Positions 1 to 12,677 of a DNA stretch of 64,000 bases are shown here, one piece after another. Location of the stretch: assembly GCA_951812925.1 (NCBI GenBank), contig OX638370.1:106592897-106656896 (forward strand), in the 5' to 3' direction. The notes under the pieces were generated by a model, which was not told where the DNA came from, did no database searches, and worked only from the letters and a program-made list of their open reading frames with translations. Source of the DNA: Calliopum simillimum (Eukaryota; Arthropoda; Insecta; Diptera; Lauxaniidae). The translations under genes were made by a program, and so were the position numbers. Within the stretch, counting starts at the first letter, position 1, and each line of letters begins with the position of its first letter.

Positions 1-420
1 TTTGAGACCGATTTCACTGTCGTACAAAAAGTTATTCAGGCACAAAGGTCGAGAAAATTAGTATCTCGCTAACGCTTATTTCTACAAAAAAATGGTGCGT
101 AGAAAATTTCATATCAAAAAGTGGTGCAAATTATTTTCGTACGACCCACAGTTTAGGAGATATCCTATTTTTAGGTATTTTCCGCATACAAGTGTACATA
201 GTAATATTAATGTTGATTTTCAAAGTACTATAACTACGCCTTCGTCATAGAATCATGGCTGAATTTTTTTGTGGGTATTCTTCTAATAAGGAATTCTAAC
301 TTTTGTTTTAGTTAAATCGTGAGCTACAAAATTGTGCAAGTTAATTTTTTTGTAGATATAACCGTTAGCGAGATATTTGCAAAAAAATGTTTTTCTCTGC
401 CTTTTGCGCCCGATATCTCA
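1..420. repeat. Diverged repeat modules next to a large palindrome
   Basis: No gene is visible. Phrases such as ATCTCGCTAACGCT (about 63-76) and TAGGAGATATCC (about 154-165) recur in altered form inside the neighbouring palindrome (about 446-459 and 551-562). A third, inverted relative lies at 340-390. The segment looks like older, diverged pieces of the same repeat family. Confidence 0.5.
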
Positions 421-1469
421 CGCTAAAATCACTTTTTTGCAAATATCTCGCTAATGCTAACTTTTACAGAAAAATATTGGTCTCCAATTTTGTAGCACAG
501 AAAATTTCCTACAAAAGTACGTTAAAAGTATTTGCGTACGACTTCTAGTTTAGGAGATCACCCAATTTAAAAAGTTGTTAACAGTTCTGATATGAAATAC
601 TACCTATGAGTTCATATTAAAACATCTTACTTTTTAAATTGCAATAACTCTTCAATGAAAAGTTGTACAAACAAAATTAAAATGCCGTTTGAAAAATAGT
701 TTAATTTTCTATATACCGTACAAAATTTTTTTTTCGAACGGCTCATGACCTTAAAAATATTCTTGAATAACCGTTAAGGCTTCGAAATTACTGGTTTTTA
801 AGGATATCTGCGAATTGGTAAGTACTACGATAAAAAATAATGCGACAAAATTTGTAGAGAATTACAAGATCTACAAAAAATAAGCGATATGTGTACACAT
901 AGAAGTAACCGTATAAAAGATATTTAATAGAAACCGGTTTTTTGGCATTCTAAGGGTTTTTTTAGAATATCTTCTAAACGGTTACTTCTATGTGTACACA
1001 TATCGCATATTTTTTGTAGATCTTGTAATTCTCTACTAATTTGGTCCCATTATTTTTTATCGTAGTACCTACCAATTTGCAGATATCCCTAAAAAACCAG
1101 TAAATTCGATGCCTTAACGGTTATTCAAGAATATTTTTAAGGTCATGTGTCGTTTGAAAAAAAATTTTGTACGGTATATAGAAAATTAAATTATCTTTCA
1201 AACGGCATTTTAACTTTGTTTGTATAACTTCTCATTGAAGAGTTATTGCAATTTAAAAAGTAAGATATTTTAATATGAACTCATAGGTAGTATTTCATAT
1301 CATAACTATTAACAACTTTTTAAATTGGGTGATCTTCTAAACTAGAAGTCGTACGCAAATACTTTTAACGTACTTTTGTAGGAAATTTTCTGTGCTACAA
1401 AATTGGAGACCAATATTTTTCTGTAAAAGTTAGCACTAGCGAGATATTTGCAAAAAAGCGATTTTAGCG
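421..1469. repeat. Long inverted repeat (foldback element), arms about 505 bp
   Basis: The left arm (about 421-924) is the near-complete reverse complement of the right arm (about 965-1469), separated by roughly 40 bp. Examples are ATGTGTACACATAGAAGT near 889-906 against ACTTCTATGTGTACACAT near 985-1002, and the outer pair CGCTAAAATC / GATTTTAGCG. No transposase or open frame is visible inside. A transcript would fold into a hairpin of about 500 bp. It is best read as a non-autonomous foldback element. No target duplication was identified. Confidence 0.85.
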
Positions 1470-1991
1470 ACCTTTGAGCCTTAATAACTTTTTATGCGCA
1501 CACGTCTTTGCAATGGACTTTTCACAGTTTGTGTATCATGCATAAATAAAGACAATTCCGGTGAAAAATCTCCACTGGGAATTTTTTCGCAGAAAATGTC
1601 TTATTTTCCTGGGCTATTATTTGAGATATTTTATCAATTTTCAAAACTCGTTAAAAAAAAAATAAAAAAAATTTTTAAAAAAAAACTGAAAAAATTCACA
1701 CGTATTCCTTAGACAATTTAAAGCATTATTGCCTTACACAATTTATTCTTAGATGCTTTTGGTTTTTCTTGGAATGAAAAAAAAAAAAAAATATGCAGAT
1801 ATCGTTTTTAAGATTCCTTCTAACTTTTAAGAAGGCTTTTGAATGATTTTTTTTTTTTGCTTCATGCAAAATCGAGGTAGTTTTTTTTCATACGAACCTT
1901 TCATTGAAATGTTAGAAAATCTGTGATTTTTACAATATTAATATAATATCAAAAAATTTACGCAGATAAGCTCAGACATCATAATCAAAAC
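1470..1991. other. AT-rich spacer with one dispersed repeat module
   Basis: No gene is seen. Positions about 1755-1890 (GGTTTTTCTTGGAATGAAAA, then a stretch with ATCGTTTTTAAGA and CTTCATGCAAAATC) resemble modules at about 32,905-33,130 and, inverted, at 50,785-50,880. This marks a dispersed repeat family. Confidence 0.5.
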
Positions 1992-2562
1992 CATAATCAT
2001 AATCATAATCATAATCATAATCATAATCATAATCACAATCATAATCATAATCATAATCATAATCATAATCATAATCATAATCATAATCATAATCATAATC
2101 ATAATCATAATCATAATCATAATCATAATCATAATCATAATCACAATCATAATCATAATCATAATCATAATCATAATCATAATCATAATCATAATCATAA
2201 TCATAATCATAATCATAATCATAATCATAATCATAATCATAATCATAATCATAATCATAATCATAATCATAATCATAATCATAATCATAATCATAATCAT
2301 AATCATAATCATAATCATAATCATAATCATAATCATAATCATAATCATAATCATAATCATAATCATAATCATAATCATAATCATAATCATAATCATAATC
2401 ATAATCATAATCATAATCATAATCATAATCATAATCATAATCATAATCATAATCATAATCATAATCATAATCATAATCATAATCATAATCATAATCATAA
2501 TCATAATCATAATCATAATCATAATCATAATCATAATCATAATCATAATCATAATCATAATC
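1992..2562. repeat. Hexanucleotide microsatellite (ATAATC)n
   Basis: About 95 copies of ATAATC run almost perfectly. The only interruptions I see are two single T-to-C changes, both giving CACAAT, near 2035 and 2143, exactly 18 units apart. The minus strand reads as an endless Met-Ile frame because the unit carries no stop in that phase. I see no reason to call it a gene. Confidence 0.97.
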
Positions 2563-4693
2563 CTCATAATCAGCACAAACTCTTTTTTTAGAAATTCCAA
2601 AACTACAAGGCTAAACTTATCACATGAACAACATTATGTTTTATAAGTTCCAAATTTTTGAACTATCTACATGGACTACAAAAAATTTTCAGTACGTATG
2701 TAGTAATAATTTTTAAAGTCTTGCTGTACAAAAACAGAAAAACCCCAAGAGTCAGTTAATTGATTTAACAACATTTGCAGCTACTACAGCTAAACAACTT
2801 GGAAAACTCAAAAATTTACGGTAAAGCTGCAAAAAAAAAAATTTAAAAAAAAACGCTAAAACAAACACCCACCTAAGCCGACTTAAAACTTAACGCAAAA
2901 AACAAATGGCATCCATAACTGGTTACAGCCTCAAAATAAATAGCTTAATTTTCATCAATATTTCTTTGCAGTTTTTGTTTCGGTTTTTCTATTGACAAGG
3001 GCAACACTTTTTCGCTATTTTTGTTTTTATGAATGCAAAATGTGTACGCGTTATTACGATTGAAATGTTGCTGTTCAATTTTTGGTGTAACCATTATTTG
3101 TTGTAGATGTTGTTGCTGTTGTTGCGCTTACAGTCTGATTGATTTCGCGCTGTTAGGTCGTGCATTTTTCACACGCGCGTGCCTTCTGTTTTCCGCCACC
3201 ATCACCACCACCACCACCGCTAATATATGCCAGCAAGCACATGTATATTTTGCATTGTTGATTTGTAGGTAGCATTGCATATTTTTAGGCATTCAACAAA
3301 CTGTCACTTGTTTCCCTTGTTATACTTCATTTCATTTCGGTTTTCTTGTACGTGTTGTTTTTTGTCATTTTTTACGATATTTTACTATTGACGAATGTGC
3401 TCCATTTTTGCGCAAAGATCTCACGTCATTCATCATATGGGAAAAAGTTCGTGTATTTTTGTTTTCCCCTATCATAATATTTTAATGCCATGTATGTATG
3501 TGCAGAAGTTTGTGTTCGTGTGTTGCATAAAAATGCAGCTGTATTTTTTTTTTTTGCATATTTACAATATTTTTGTGTTGCATATTTTAAGGCAAATTTC
3601 TTTAAAATTAAAACAAATGTGACAAAGTATCTTCAAGTAATTGCCACTCCTTTCATATTGCTCACTACTTATGTATGCGTGACCACACAAATTAACAGGA
3701 TAAAGGATTTGTTTAATTAAATTGCATTCTTTTGTCTTTTTTTCTTTTTTTTTTTTCAACAAAATTGTCACATATTTCATAGTCCTGCACATTTTTGCAT
3801 GCGGCCAACCGCTTTTCAATGTGAGTACAGACAAACAACCACACATGAGTGCACCAGAATGTTCACACAGACATGTATACATATAAGCGAAAAAACAATA
3901 TGTAAATATTAATTAATAAATATATTTTATTATGCGTTTGCTTAAATGCATTTCTAGTACTTAAACATTTTTTTGTTGTTAGGGCCAAATGTTGCAGAAG
4001 TAGTATGCCAGAGCTGGCAAGTCTTTCAAACTTAAGCATAAGCATGTAAATAATACTCGTGCAAAATATGTGAAGAAATTTAAGACTAATTAAGTAACTT
4101 GCTGGTTGCGACACTGGAAATCTATAGAAAGCTTTTAAGTGTAATAAGAACCCATATGCACACATTTAACATTGACCGAGCTGACGATTGGCAAAAATAT
4201 ATTTCTTATAGTTCTAGCAGATACTTTTCACCATAGTCAAAACTTAACTCATAATTTGCGGTTTGTGCATATGCTACAAAATGTTGACTATTTAATCATC
4301 TGGGTTGCGATATTGGAAATTTTTTTTAAGCTCTGTAAACTTCTATGCAACATATTCAAATATCTTACAACATTTGACAATGCAAAACCATATGGACACT
4401 TCACCACTAAATTGATGGCCAAAGAAACATCTTCATAATTCTAGTAAATGCTATTACACCATACATAAAACTCACCTAACACTTGCGGTTTGTGCAGATG
4501 CTTCAATATTGCTTTGATTAGTGGCACAGGATGTCTTGAAATTTATTTCTCTATAATTTTCGCACAAACTCTTGTAATAATCAGCAAAACATATATTCGT
4601 AGGTAGACAATTTTCTCAATCCACATTTCTGAAAGTGTATTTAGCCCAATATATATTTTCCCATATTATTAAAATTTCCAAAAAAAAAAAAAT
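2563..4693. other. Non-coding AT-rich region
   Basis: No convincing gene. It holds a CACCAC-rich tract near 3195-3220, TGT/TTG tracts near 3100-3125 and several T homopolymers. Short frames here lack any recognisable domain and have low-complexity composition. Confidence 0.5.
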
Positions 4694-6802
4694 ATATGGG
4701 TGATCCTTAGATAACTGTGCTTTTTCGAGTTGTAAAATTGGCAGATATTTTTTTTGGATTTTTGCAAGTTTCTTCATGCTATCTTATGTAAACACACTCT
4801 TAAAACTCACCTTTCAAGTAGATCAACAACAAGTGTGAATTTACGGCTTTGAGGTTGAAATTAAGAAATTTTGCTGCCACGTTTGTGACCAAATTGCCAC
4901 GTTTGTGACATTTTAGCCACAGTATGGAAAAATAATGGTTTTGAAGCGTTTTGATGAGAGATATATTGCATATAATGACAAATTTACACTTCAAGACTAA
5001 TTTTGCAACAGTGTCATGTCTCCAGTGGTCCATTTTTTTTAAACCCTACCGCCCTAAAGATCAACTATGGTTTCCTGTTATCTGTTTTTATAGCCGTTTA
5101 TGGTGGATTAGGATCTCCTAATTACGATTCTGATCTTGATTTTTTTCTATTACATCAGTGTCCTTAGTTATCCTTGCTCAAAAGTGAAAAAATCACAGTT
5201 TTGACATATTCTTAACTAAAACAGCAACAAGTAAAATTAATTTTTGTCAATGGATTCAGACAGCCGAATTTATTGTCCACAAGATATATTTTACTGTTTC
5301 TCAATTGGATTCCTAGTTTCCGAGTTATAAGCCTTTAAAAAAAGGATACCTCTCAATAACACACAAAGGATTTTCTGGACCGAAAAATTAACAAAAATGG
5401 TATGTTTTATTATTTTTATCAAAAATATAATTTATCACAAAAATTTTAAGCCCTTGCAGACTAAAATCGGATGAAAAAATAAGGCTCTATTGTAGATTAA
5501 GTGAATGAGCAGATGAAATTTAGATTCTGTTAATTTGCAAAGCAATAGCTTAGTATGGTCATTCAGTAAATCTAGCATAGAACTGTCATTTTTCATGCGA
5601 TTATGGTCTGCGAGGTCACGGAATTTTTATAATTAAATATGTTTTTGATAAAAATAATAAGACTTGATTTTTTGTAACTTTTCGGTCTCGAAAAATCCTT
5701 TGTATGTTATCGAAAGATGTCCTTACTTTAAACGCTTATAACTCGGAAGCTGGGAATCCAATTGAAAAACGGTAAATTATGTCTTGTTGACTATAAATTT
5801 GGCTGTCTGAATCCATTGACAGAAATTAATTTTACTTGTTGTTGTTTTTGTTGTATAGCTTTAAGTAGATGTCAAAACAGTGATTTTTTCACTTTTGAGC
5901 AAGGATAACTCAGGATTCTGATGGTGTAGAAAAATTTTTGTATTAAAAACATAATTAATAGCCTTCAACTTAACATCTGTATACTCAAACTTTATATCGA
6001 AATATGTTTTTCGAAGACTGATAAAAAGTGCCACGTTTGTGACATTTTTGATGCGCCACGTTTGTGGCATTTTTGTAGTTTATCGCTCATTGTAAAGCAA
6101 GCGTTTGAGTTCAAGATTTTTCCGAAAGAATTTGGGGTCATGTATGCAAATCCTACAAAAAATTGTTTCATGCATAAAATAAAATGTACGATCTGGGAGT
6201 GCCGAGTGCCACGTTTGTGACCATAATTTTTTCAAAAAACTGTTTTTGTTTATAAACTGCCCTATAAAACACAAACAGATTTTTTTTGGACGCGTCTGGA
6301 CATGATAACCTTTGGTTGATAGATAGTGATCAGAATTGATGCATATGTATCGCAATCTATTGACTGAAACAGTAGTACCATGCAGTAGTAGCATAATGCT
6401 TTCAAGAAATTTTTTTTTTCCAAAACTAGGGGACAGTTTTCAATTCGAAATTGTGCCCTCTAAAAATTATTTAAAACTGCAGATGAGCTCAGAATATTGT
6501 AGCCTTAAGTATTTACTTAATATGTGTAGTAACTTGTTTTCTGTTCTATTTCCGTTTTTTGGTCGTTTTTCATCGTTATTTGTATAAAAAGTAGGGGTAG
6601 GACATGCCACGTTTGTGACATTTGGGGTATATTTGCAAACTTTCACAGTAGACCAATAATTATTTGGTGGTAAAATTGATCCGCTCTATTAGAAAGGCAT
6701 AGTTTCTAACTTATAGCGTCATTTTTTGTCAAAAAAAGCCTACTGTATAGGCGAAATCGCCAGAGGACACAAAAAGTACAGTTATCTGAGAATCACCCAT
6801 AT
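4694..6802. mobile_element. TIR element with a repeated internal 14-bp word
   Basis: The ends match as inverted repeats: GGGTGATCCTTAGATAACTG at 4698-4717 and, reverse-complemented, GGGTGATTCTCAGATAACTG at 6779-6798. The interior carries GCCACGTTTGTGAC at 4876, 4896, 6030, 6208 and 6606, and a one-base variant at 6055, all in one orientation. No transposase frame is visible, so it is probably non-autonomous. A long palindrome is nested at 5139-5940. The superfamily is unassigned; a TA-target DNA transposon is possible because the outer bases are TA-rich. Confidence 0.65.
5139..5940. repeat. Long inverted repeat nested in a TIR element, arms about 280-300 bp
   Basis: Left arm 5139-about 5440 pairs with about 5640-5940. 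Examples are TTATCCTTGCTCAAAAGTGA near 5168 against TCACTTTTGAGCAAGGATAA near 5890, and the inner ATTTTTATCAAAAATAT against ATATGTTTTTGATAAAAAT. The loop of about 200 bp has no coding signal. It would form a long hairpin if transcribed. Confidence 0.8.
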
Positions 6803-9645
6803 CTCAAAAATCCAAATCGGAAAGAAAATCATAAGAAAGCTCTATTTCCTACTTTTCAGATCTTTTAAAATTACTTCATCTGGAAAGGAAAGAAGACAAA
6901 ATTATCTTTCATATAAATCCAAATAACTGGTTAAATAGTTAAATTTTTAAATATTACAGTAAAAACCTATAACTCCTAATCCGGTAAATATGTCATTTTT
7001 GTATTGGTTTCATATGAGAGATAGTTGTCTTCTTGCCAGAAATAAAAACTTAAATGAAAGCCATGCAGAATGAAATGCCATAGCATAGCGGAAAACTTAC
7101 TTTGTGATAATAGCCTGATTGGTAATAAGCAAACTTTGTAGTAGTCTTGTTAATTTTTCGCGACCAGACCACAACGCTCGTATTATTTCAAAACCCGGGT
7201 CTTTTTAGACTTGATCATTTATAGCCAATGGGTGTGCCTACTCCTTTTAAGTCTTAAATCATCTCTCAACCCAAAATTTGGCATCTTTAAGGCTCAACTC
7301 ATTTGTAAAAATAAGGTTTGGAAACTTTGAACACTCAATAATCTTAAGAACTTTTTCAAGACCAAGACTTAATGCACATTTCATTGAGTTGTCTTGCTAA
7401 GTTTTTCCGTGAAAAATATTTTCACGGACAGACAGAAGGACATGGATTGATTGACTTAGGAGATGACGCTGATCAAGAGTACATATATTTTAATAATGAC
7501 ATTGCTTGACCTGAAAGTTGGTTTGTTTTCACGTAGAATCTATCATAAACGTGATAAAAATGACCCAAAATAAACGAAAATGTTGCCCAAAATTACATCG
7601 CACTTAGGACTAATAAAAACATTTTGGACACCATATTTTAACTACTGTTTTCTTTCTACAATTACATACACATAAACACATATTTAAAACGTGCGTAAAT
7701 AACACAAAAGTCAAATCAGCTTTATTTGTATTGGTAACATTTTGATTTATATACCTTATTTTTTGCCCCGTTTTATGTTCTACATTTAATTCAAAAGTGT
7801 GGCTTAAAGCACTTAGTGCACTCACGACTACAACATTCAACATGTGCGCGCCTAAGGGATATGATGCAACGGCGGAGACCGGAAATGCAATTTTGTTGGG
7901 TTAACGGAAGCATGCGCTTATGGTGCACATGTGTACTTATCTGTGTATGTGTGTATTTTTGCCTATGTACGCATGAGTATTTATACATTCATAATGATTA
8001 TTATTGAGGGAAAAGCTTTTCCTGTGTTAATGATTTTAATAATAATTCCGTTGATTTGTTATACATAAATTCGATTGCATTGAGTGAAATTTCCGTAAAT
8101 TGAGAAAATTGAAAACTGCAACTGAACGGCTGTTTGAATTTATGTATTTTCTCTTTTCGCCTCCACACTTTGGCTACTGCTTTATTATTTTTATTATTAT
8201 TATCAAATTGTGCAAAAATATGCGTGCATATCCGGTTATTTGATTTTGTGCGTTTATGCATATGTGTGTGTGTAAATAAAAATTGCGTGTGTATGCAAGC
8301 GCATTCAATATAAATTAAAAACAACTGATAAAGTTAATGAAAGTAAACACGCACAATTATACGTACTATGTGTGGTGGGTGCAATATCTCTGTGTGTGTG
8401 TGTGTGTGTGAGTGTTATATGCTTGTTTGTGTTTTGCATGTGACATTTGCATATCTGTAAACGCGTGAACTTAATTTAATGCTTAAGCTTTAAAAACTGT
8501 GCCATGTTTCAATTATAATTATTGTTGATATTGTTGTGCAATTATCAACAGAGAGCACTGCGCCAAGTTATATGCAACGTTTTTTTTTATTAATTTTGAC
8601 TTTACAGCTTTTTCACATTAAAACAAAAAAAAAGAAAAACAATCTTAAATTATATTTACTTCAGTGCCTGCTATTAAAGCAAAAAGTTAAGCTTTAGTTT
8701 GTAGTATAAGTCACGCTAGTAATTTCATACAATCAAGCGCTTGAAGCAAATTAATTTTTTAAGCAAATTAACTTTAAAAATTTTATCACTTATTTCCATA
8801 ATTTTAGCAAAATGCATTATTAATCTGAGGCGTTTACGATAGGATTTTTACTTAATAATGTTTAAAATTGAATTACTTAAAATCAAAATTAGTAGCTGTT
8901 GGTGGTTTTGCAGACTTTGATGTTAAAATATAAGTAGGTCTTATGAATAATATCGCTTTATTGGACTAATAAATATCGAACTTTTGATTTCAGTCTTTCT
9001 TGTAAGAAGTCCTTATTTCTCCGCCAGGAGAATTGTTGATTTTTCCGGCATGTTGACTCTAGTTTTTGCTGGACTCATCATCTCTTGCGCGATTCAAAAT
9101 TATATTTGTTCATTTTTAATATTTTCAAAAACTTCAAAATGCAATTTAATTTTCGATTTTTCGACACTTTTCATTTTGCAATCAATTTCAGTTTGGGTTT
9201 TTTCTTAATTTCTATGCATCATTTTCCTGATTTACATAGTCGTTGTATGTATACCTACGTAACGTTGCTGTTTGAAAATATGCAAAGTGCTCATAAAAAT
9301 ATGCACATATTTTTAGGCGCTTTAGCAGCTGTTGTCTTCGACACAGGTTTTCTCTTAGGCAAATAAACGTGGGCGTAAATTTGTTGTTGAAAGTTACCTT
9401 TTTAGTACGAATTTTTACAGACAACATTAACAGCTTGCAGCAATGTTTTCATTCAAGTTTTCAATTAAAACAACGAACTAACAACGAATTCATATTCAAC
9501 CAACAATTGAAACTATATCTGGGGCATTACATATGTAACCGAAAAGCATTTGGCTTTTGCATCTCCGATTTTTTTTTGGATAGAAATAATCAATTTTTTA
9601 TTGGAGGCAAAGAAAATATATTATGTTTAAGAAAAATTTTGAAGA
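6803..9645. other. Non-coding region, no gene recognised
   Basis: AT-rich sequence with a fly-type dispersed repeat at 7390-7500 and a (GT)n tract near 8390-8412. Short frames in 7600-8330 and 8980-9660 show no domain, conserved motif or sensible composition. Confidence 0.5.
7390..7500. repeat. Fly-type dispersed repeat phrase
   Basis: AAGTTTTTCCGTGAAAAATA, then GACAGACAGAAGGACATGG and GATGACGCTGATCAAGAGTA, parallel 39,698-39,800 in the same order. Very similar phrases are common in introns and spacers of higher flies. That is from memory, not from a search. Confidence 0.6.
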
Positions 9646-10035
9646 GGAAAAAATAATGGAAGTCGGTGAACATTTTTTTTCGCCTTCCTGCCATGAGGAA
9701 TTTTTTCGATGTTTTTATCAAAATTTTGTATTGAAGCTCCCTTAAGGAGTGAACAAATGGAGTAGTATGTTTGTTGGAGAGGAAAAATTAATGGGGATTG
9801 GTGAAAATTTTTTTCCTCTCCCGGCAATGAGACATTTGGCATCAGGTCACCATGGAAAAAAGGGGCGTGGTCGCTGAAAAAGCTAACCGGATTTGAACTC
9901 AGGAACCTTCCTTTACCCCCCAAACAAAAATTCACCATCAAAATCAAAAAAATAAGTGCTAGCGGGGAATGAGTTAAAGTTGGAAAATTAATAGAGGCCG
10001 GTGAACATATTTACCCTCTCCCGGTAACGAGGAAT
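9646..10035 (+). repeat. Three diverged direct copies of a 55-60-bp unit
   Basis: A unit of the form GGAAAAATTAATGG...GGTGAA...TTTT..CTCTCCCGGCAATGAG occurs near 9646-9705, 9780-9835 and 9983-10035. The spacer between copies 2 and 3 has TGAGTTCAAATCCGG on the minus strand (about 9890-9905), which looks like a Pol III B box. The origin is not recognised. Confidence 0.5.
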
Positions 10036-10338
10036 ATTTTAGTGCTCTTTCACTCACTTTATTGGATATTAAAAAATTAAAAAAAAAAATCCCATCGCTT
10101 GCCCATTCCAAAAAAAAATCTTTAAATTTGACAAATACATTAAAGTTTGTTCAAAATTTTTTTTAAAAAATCGAAGAGTATAAGGTATGTACTCGAAAAA
10201 AAGTCGTTGACAAAAAATGGGTACAAAACGTTTATTTTTTGACCAAAAAAAAAAGTTATAAATTTTTTGAAGCTTAAGGATATTTCTTTAAGAAAATGAA
10301 AAGGTTTGCTCATTTTTTTGAGAATATGCAAAATATCA

Positions 10339-10925
10339 TTACTTTGAATTAACGCTTGCCATTAGGTTCTGCACATCACTTTGGGTGATCAGGAATGATA
10401 ACTTCCTTTGTTTTTGGAAATTTTCTTTTCTTTTAAATAGAGTATTTTTCAATCGGCCGAAGTTCAGGGCAATTTGGAGGATTTGCATTTTTCGGTAACA
10501 CATTGACCCAAATCTGGCCAAAAAATCTGTAAGCACTCTTTCACATAAATTTTGTGGTTAATTCTACTAGTCGTGACAAATACTGAGCTCTTTAAATTGC
10601 ATTTAAGTAAAAACGGTTCGCCAAACCAAAAATTTTTTTTGGAAACTTGTCCACTTTTTTGGTTAAAATTTGGTGCAACATCGTTTTTCTTCTTTGCGGT
10701 ATAAAATAGTTGACCCGAAAGCTGTTTAAGTCAGCTTTGATGAAAGTTACGTTGTCCATTAAAATTAATTCAAAATTGTGTACAAGATAATCGTACGGCT
10801 TTCGTGAGTGAGTTTTAGCAGCTGTATTTTGCTTATCGTTTCTATTTAGTGCCAGTAGTACTTTATAAGTGCTGCCCCAGAAAAATTTGATACTTTCATC
10901 CTTAAGATTATGATTTACCTGATGA
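10339..10925 (-). pseudogene. Tc1/mariner (IS630-type) transposase relic
   Basis: Minus-strand conceptual translation in several frames gives the family's landmarks. MDNVTFIKADLN (about 10,735-10,790) matches the first catalytic-Asp motif of its neighbour (MDDETYVKADFK). SSVFVTTSRINHKIYVKECL leads into FWPDL. Near 10,440-10,500, NPPNCPELRPIEKY is the block that holds the last catalytic Glu. Frameshifts and stops separate these blocks, so it cannot encode transposase. It lies divergently next to a relative on the plus strand; the two may be remains of two insertions of one family. Confidence 0.75.
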
Positions 10926-11059
10926 TCTTGTAGGTCGAAGTATGGGTGTTTTTTTTTCTAAATAACAAGACAATTACAAAATTATATAACATTTGGCAAA
11001 CGAACTTCAAACGATAAAGATGTCTAGCAATCAAAAAAAAAAAACGCAAACTCATTTTG

Positions 11060-11835
11060 TACACTTACCTGCAAAAACCAGAATTAAAATATTCAGCCAT
11101 AGCTAAAAAACAGGTGCACTAAAAATCACTGTCCAAAGGGTTATTTCGAATTAAAGAAAGGGTCAACCTATTACGCGGAAAAAGGCTCCAGGTAGAAAAG
11201 CCAGTATAGATCCACAGTTGGTGAAAAAGGTGAAGCACATTTTTAAGCAGAACCCTAACACTTCAGATCGAGATATGGCTGCCAGAGCAGGAACCTTAAA
11301 ATCTTCTAGAAACAGGCTAAAGAAAAAACTTAAGCTAAAGATCTACAGAGTTCAAAAAAAAACCAGACCGTTCCCATAAAAAGCAGTTAGGGGCTCAAAA
11401 GCTAGCTTGAAAGTTATATGTCGATTACCTGACTAAATTTGACTGCTGCATAATGGACGATGAAACATACGTTAAGGCAGATTTTAAACAGCTACCAGGA
11501 CACGAATTTTATACCTGTTTGGAAAAGGAGCAGGTACAAAGCAAATTTAAAGAGAAGAAAATTACAAAATTTTCCAAGCAGTATATGGTTTGGCAGGCCA
11601 TATGCACTTGCGGTCTGAGGAGCAGTTTTTTTTTGTAACACAGGGCACAATTAACTTGAAAATTTATATTGATTTTACTTCAAAAACGTCTTTTGCCATT
11701 TATTCGTAAGCACGGGGGTACTGCTATTTTGTACCCAAAAATGCGAATCCACCTAACTGCCCAGGGCCTCGACATATTGAAAGATATTGGGCTCTAATGG
11801 AATCAGATCTTCGAAAGAGTAAAAGTATGGTAAGT
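11060..11835 (+). pseudogene. Tc1/mariner (IS630-type) transposase relic
   Basis: Plus-strand fragments in shifting frames. An HTH-like start (IAKKTGALKITVQRV, about 11,100) is followed by QLVKKVKHIFKQNPNTSDRD. The block IMDDETYVKADFKQLPGHEF (about 11,450-11,510) contains the first catalytic Asp and lies in the longest open piece, 11,453-11,638. Later come YMVWQAIC and, near 11,742-11,790, NPPNCPGPRHIERYWALME with the third acidic residue. Several stops and frameshifts make it a dead copy. A small TIR element abuts its 3' end. Confidence 0.8.
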
Positions 11836-12677
11836 TTGGGTAATGTGATATAGGCATTTTTGTTTTTTAAATTACTCGTAGTTTTCAAAGCATAGCTGCA
11901 ATCACTTTATGTATCATGTTTTATTGTTGTATTGTGCAGTATATTATGATTTTGGAGTTCTTTAGAGTCAGCCAAACTTGTGCTATTTCAACAAAATTGA
12001 AAAAAAGCAAAAAAAGTTAAAAATAAAATTGGGGGTAATGTGATATACTATATCCAATATCGCAACAAATTGCATTTTCGGCAAAAAGATCATCGTATTA
12101 TGAAGAAACTTCAGTTTTGGAGTGATTAACATTACTAAAATCGCTTTAACAAAGCTTTAGCTCATTTTTCTTAAAACTGTGACCTTTATATCAAAATGTT
12201 GGACCAACAAATTGTTAATAAGGAAAAGCGTTTTAGATTTGGGCCAAAAGACTATCGTGCACAACATTTTGCAGTGCTAGTGGAACATCAAATATTTTCG
12301 GTGCCAGAAGTGCACTATATCACATTACTCGAATTTCAGTTTTAAAACAATCAGGTTATTTTTGAAAAACACACTTTAGCAAATAAAAACTTCAATTGAT
12401 TTATGGTTAGCTAGCAGAATTTACTATTGCGGCTATGATATCAATTTTAGTTAAGGATAGATCCTAACATAAAGTACACGCAAATAAAGTTTTTTTTTCA
12501 CTGCTAAATCGATTTTACCACACTGAAGGCAGAATAAATAAAGGTGGGCGCTCAAAAACTTGCAGCACGTTTCTTTTTCAGTTACTGTAGTGTTGACGAA
12601 AAAATCATTATCGAGAGTTGTTTATTTAAGGAAATATGCTGGTATATCACATTACCCGCCTATATCACATTACCCGA
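11836..12677. mobile_element. Non-autonomous TIR element with subterminal word repeats
   Basis: It begins TGGGTAATGTGATATAGGC and ends with the inverse, GCCTATATCACATTACCCG. The core word GGGTAATGTGATATA occurs at 11,838 and 12,033 in forward orientation. It occurs inverted at 12,316 (one change), 12,643 and 12,661. No transposase is present. The layout, with end repeats plus subterminal copies pointing inward, is typical of transposase-binding sites. Superfamily not assigned; a pogo-like or other TA-target element is an inference. Confidence 0.7.

Noticed and set aside
1938..2600. 220-codon Met-Ile reading frame
   Set aside because: It is the translation of a hexanucleotide microsatellite; flanks show no domain or gene structure.
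3033..3272. Cys-rich 79-codon frame as a small secreted protein
   Set aside because: The Cys run comes from a TGT-type simple repeat; no signal peptide or conserved spacing.
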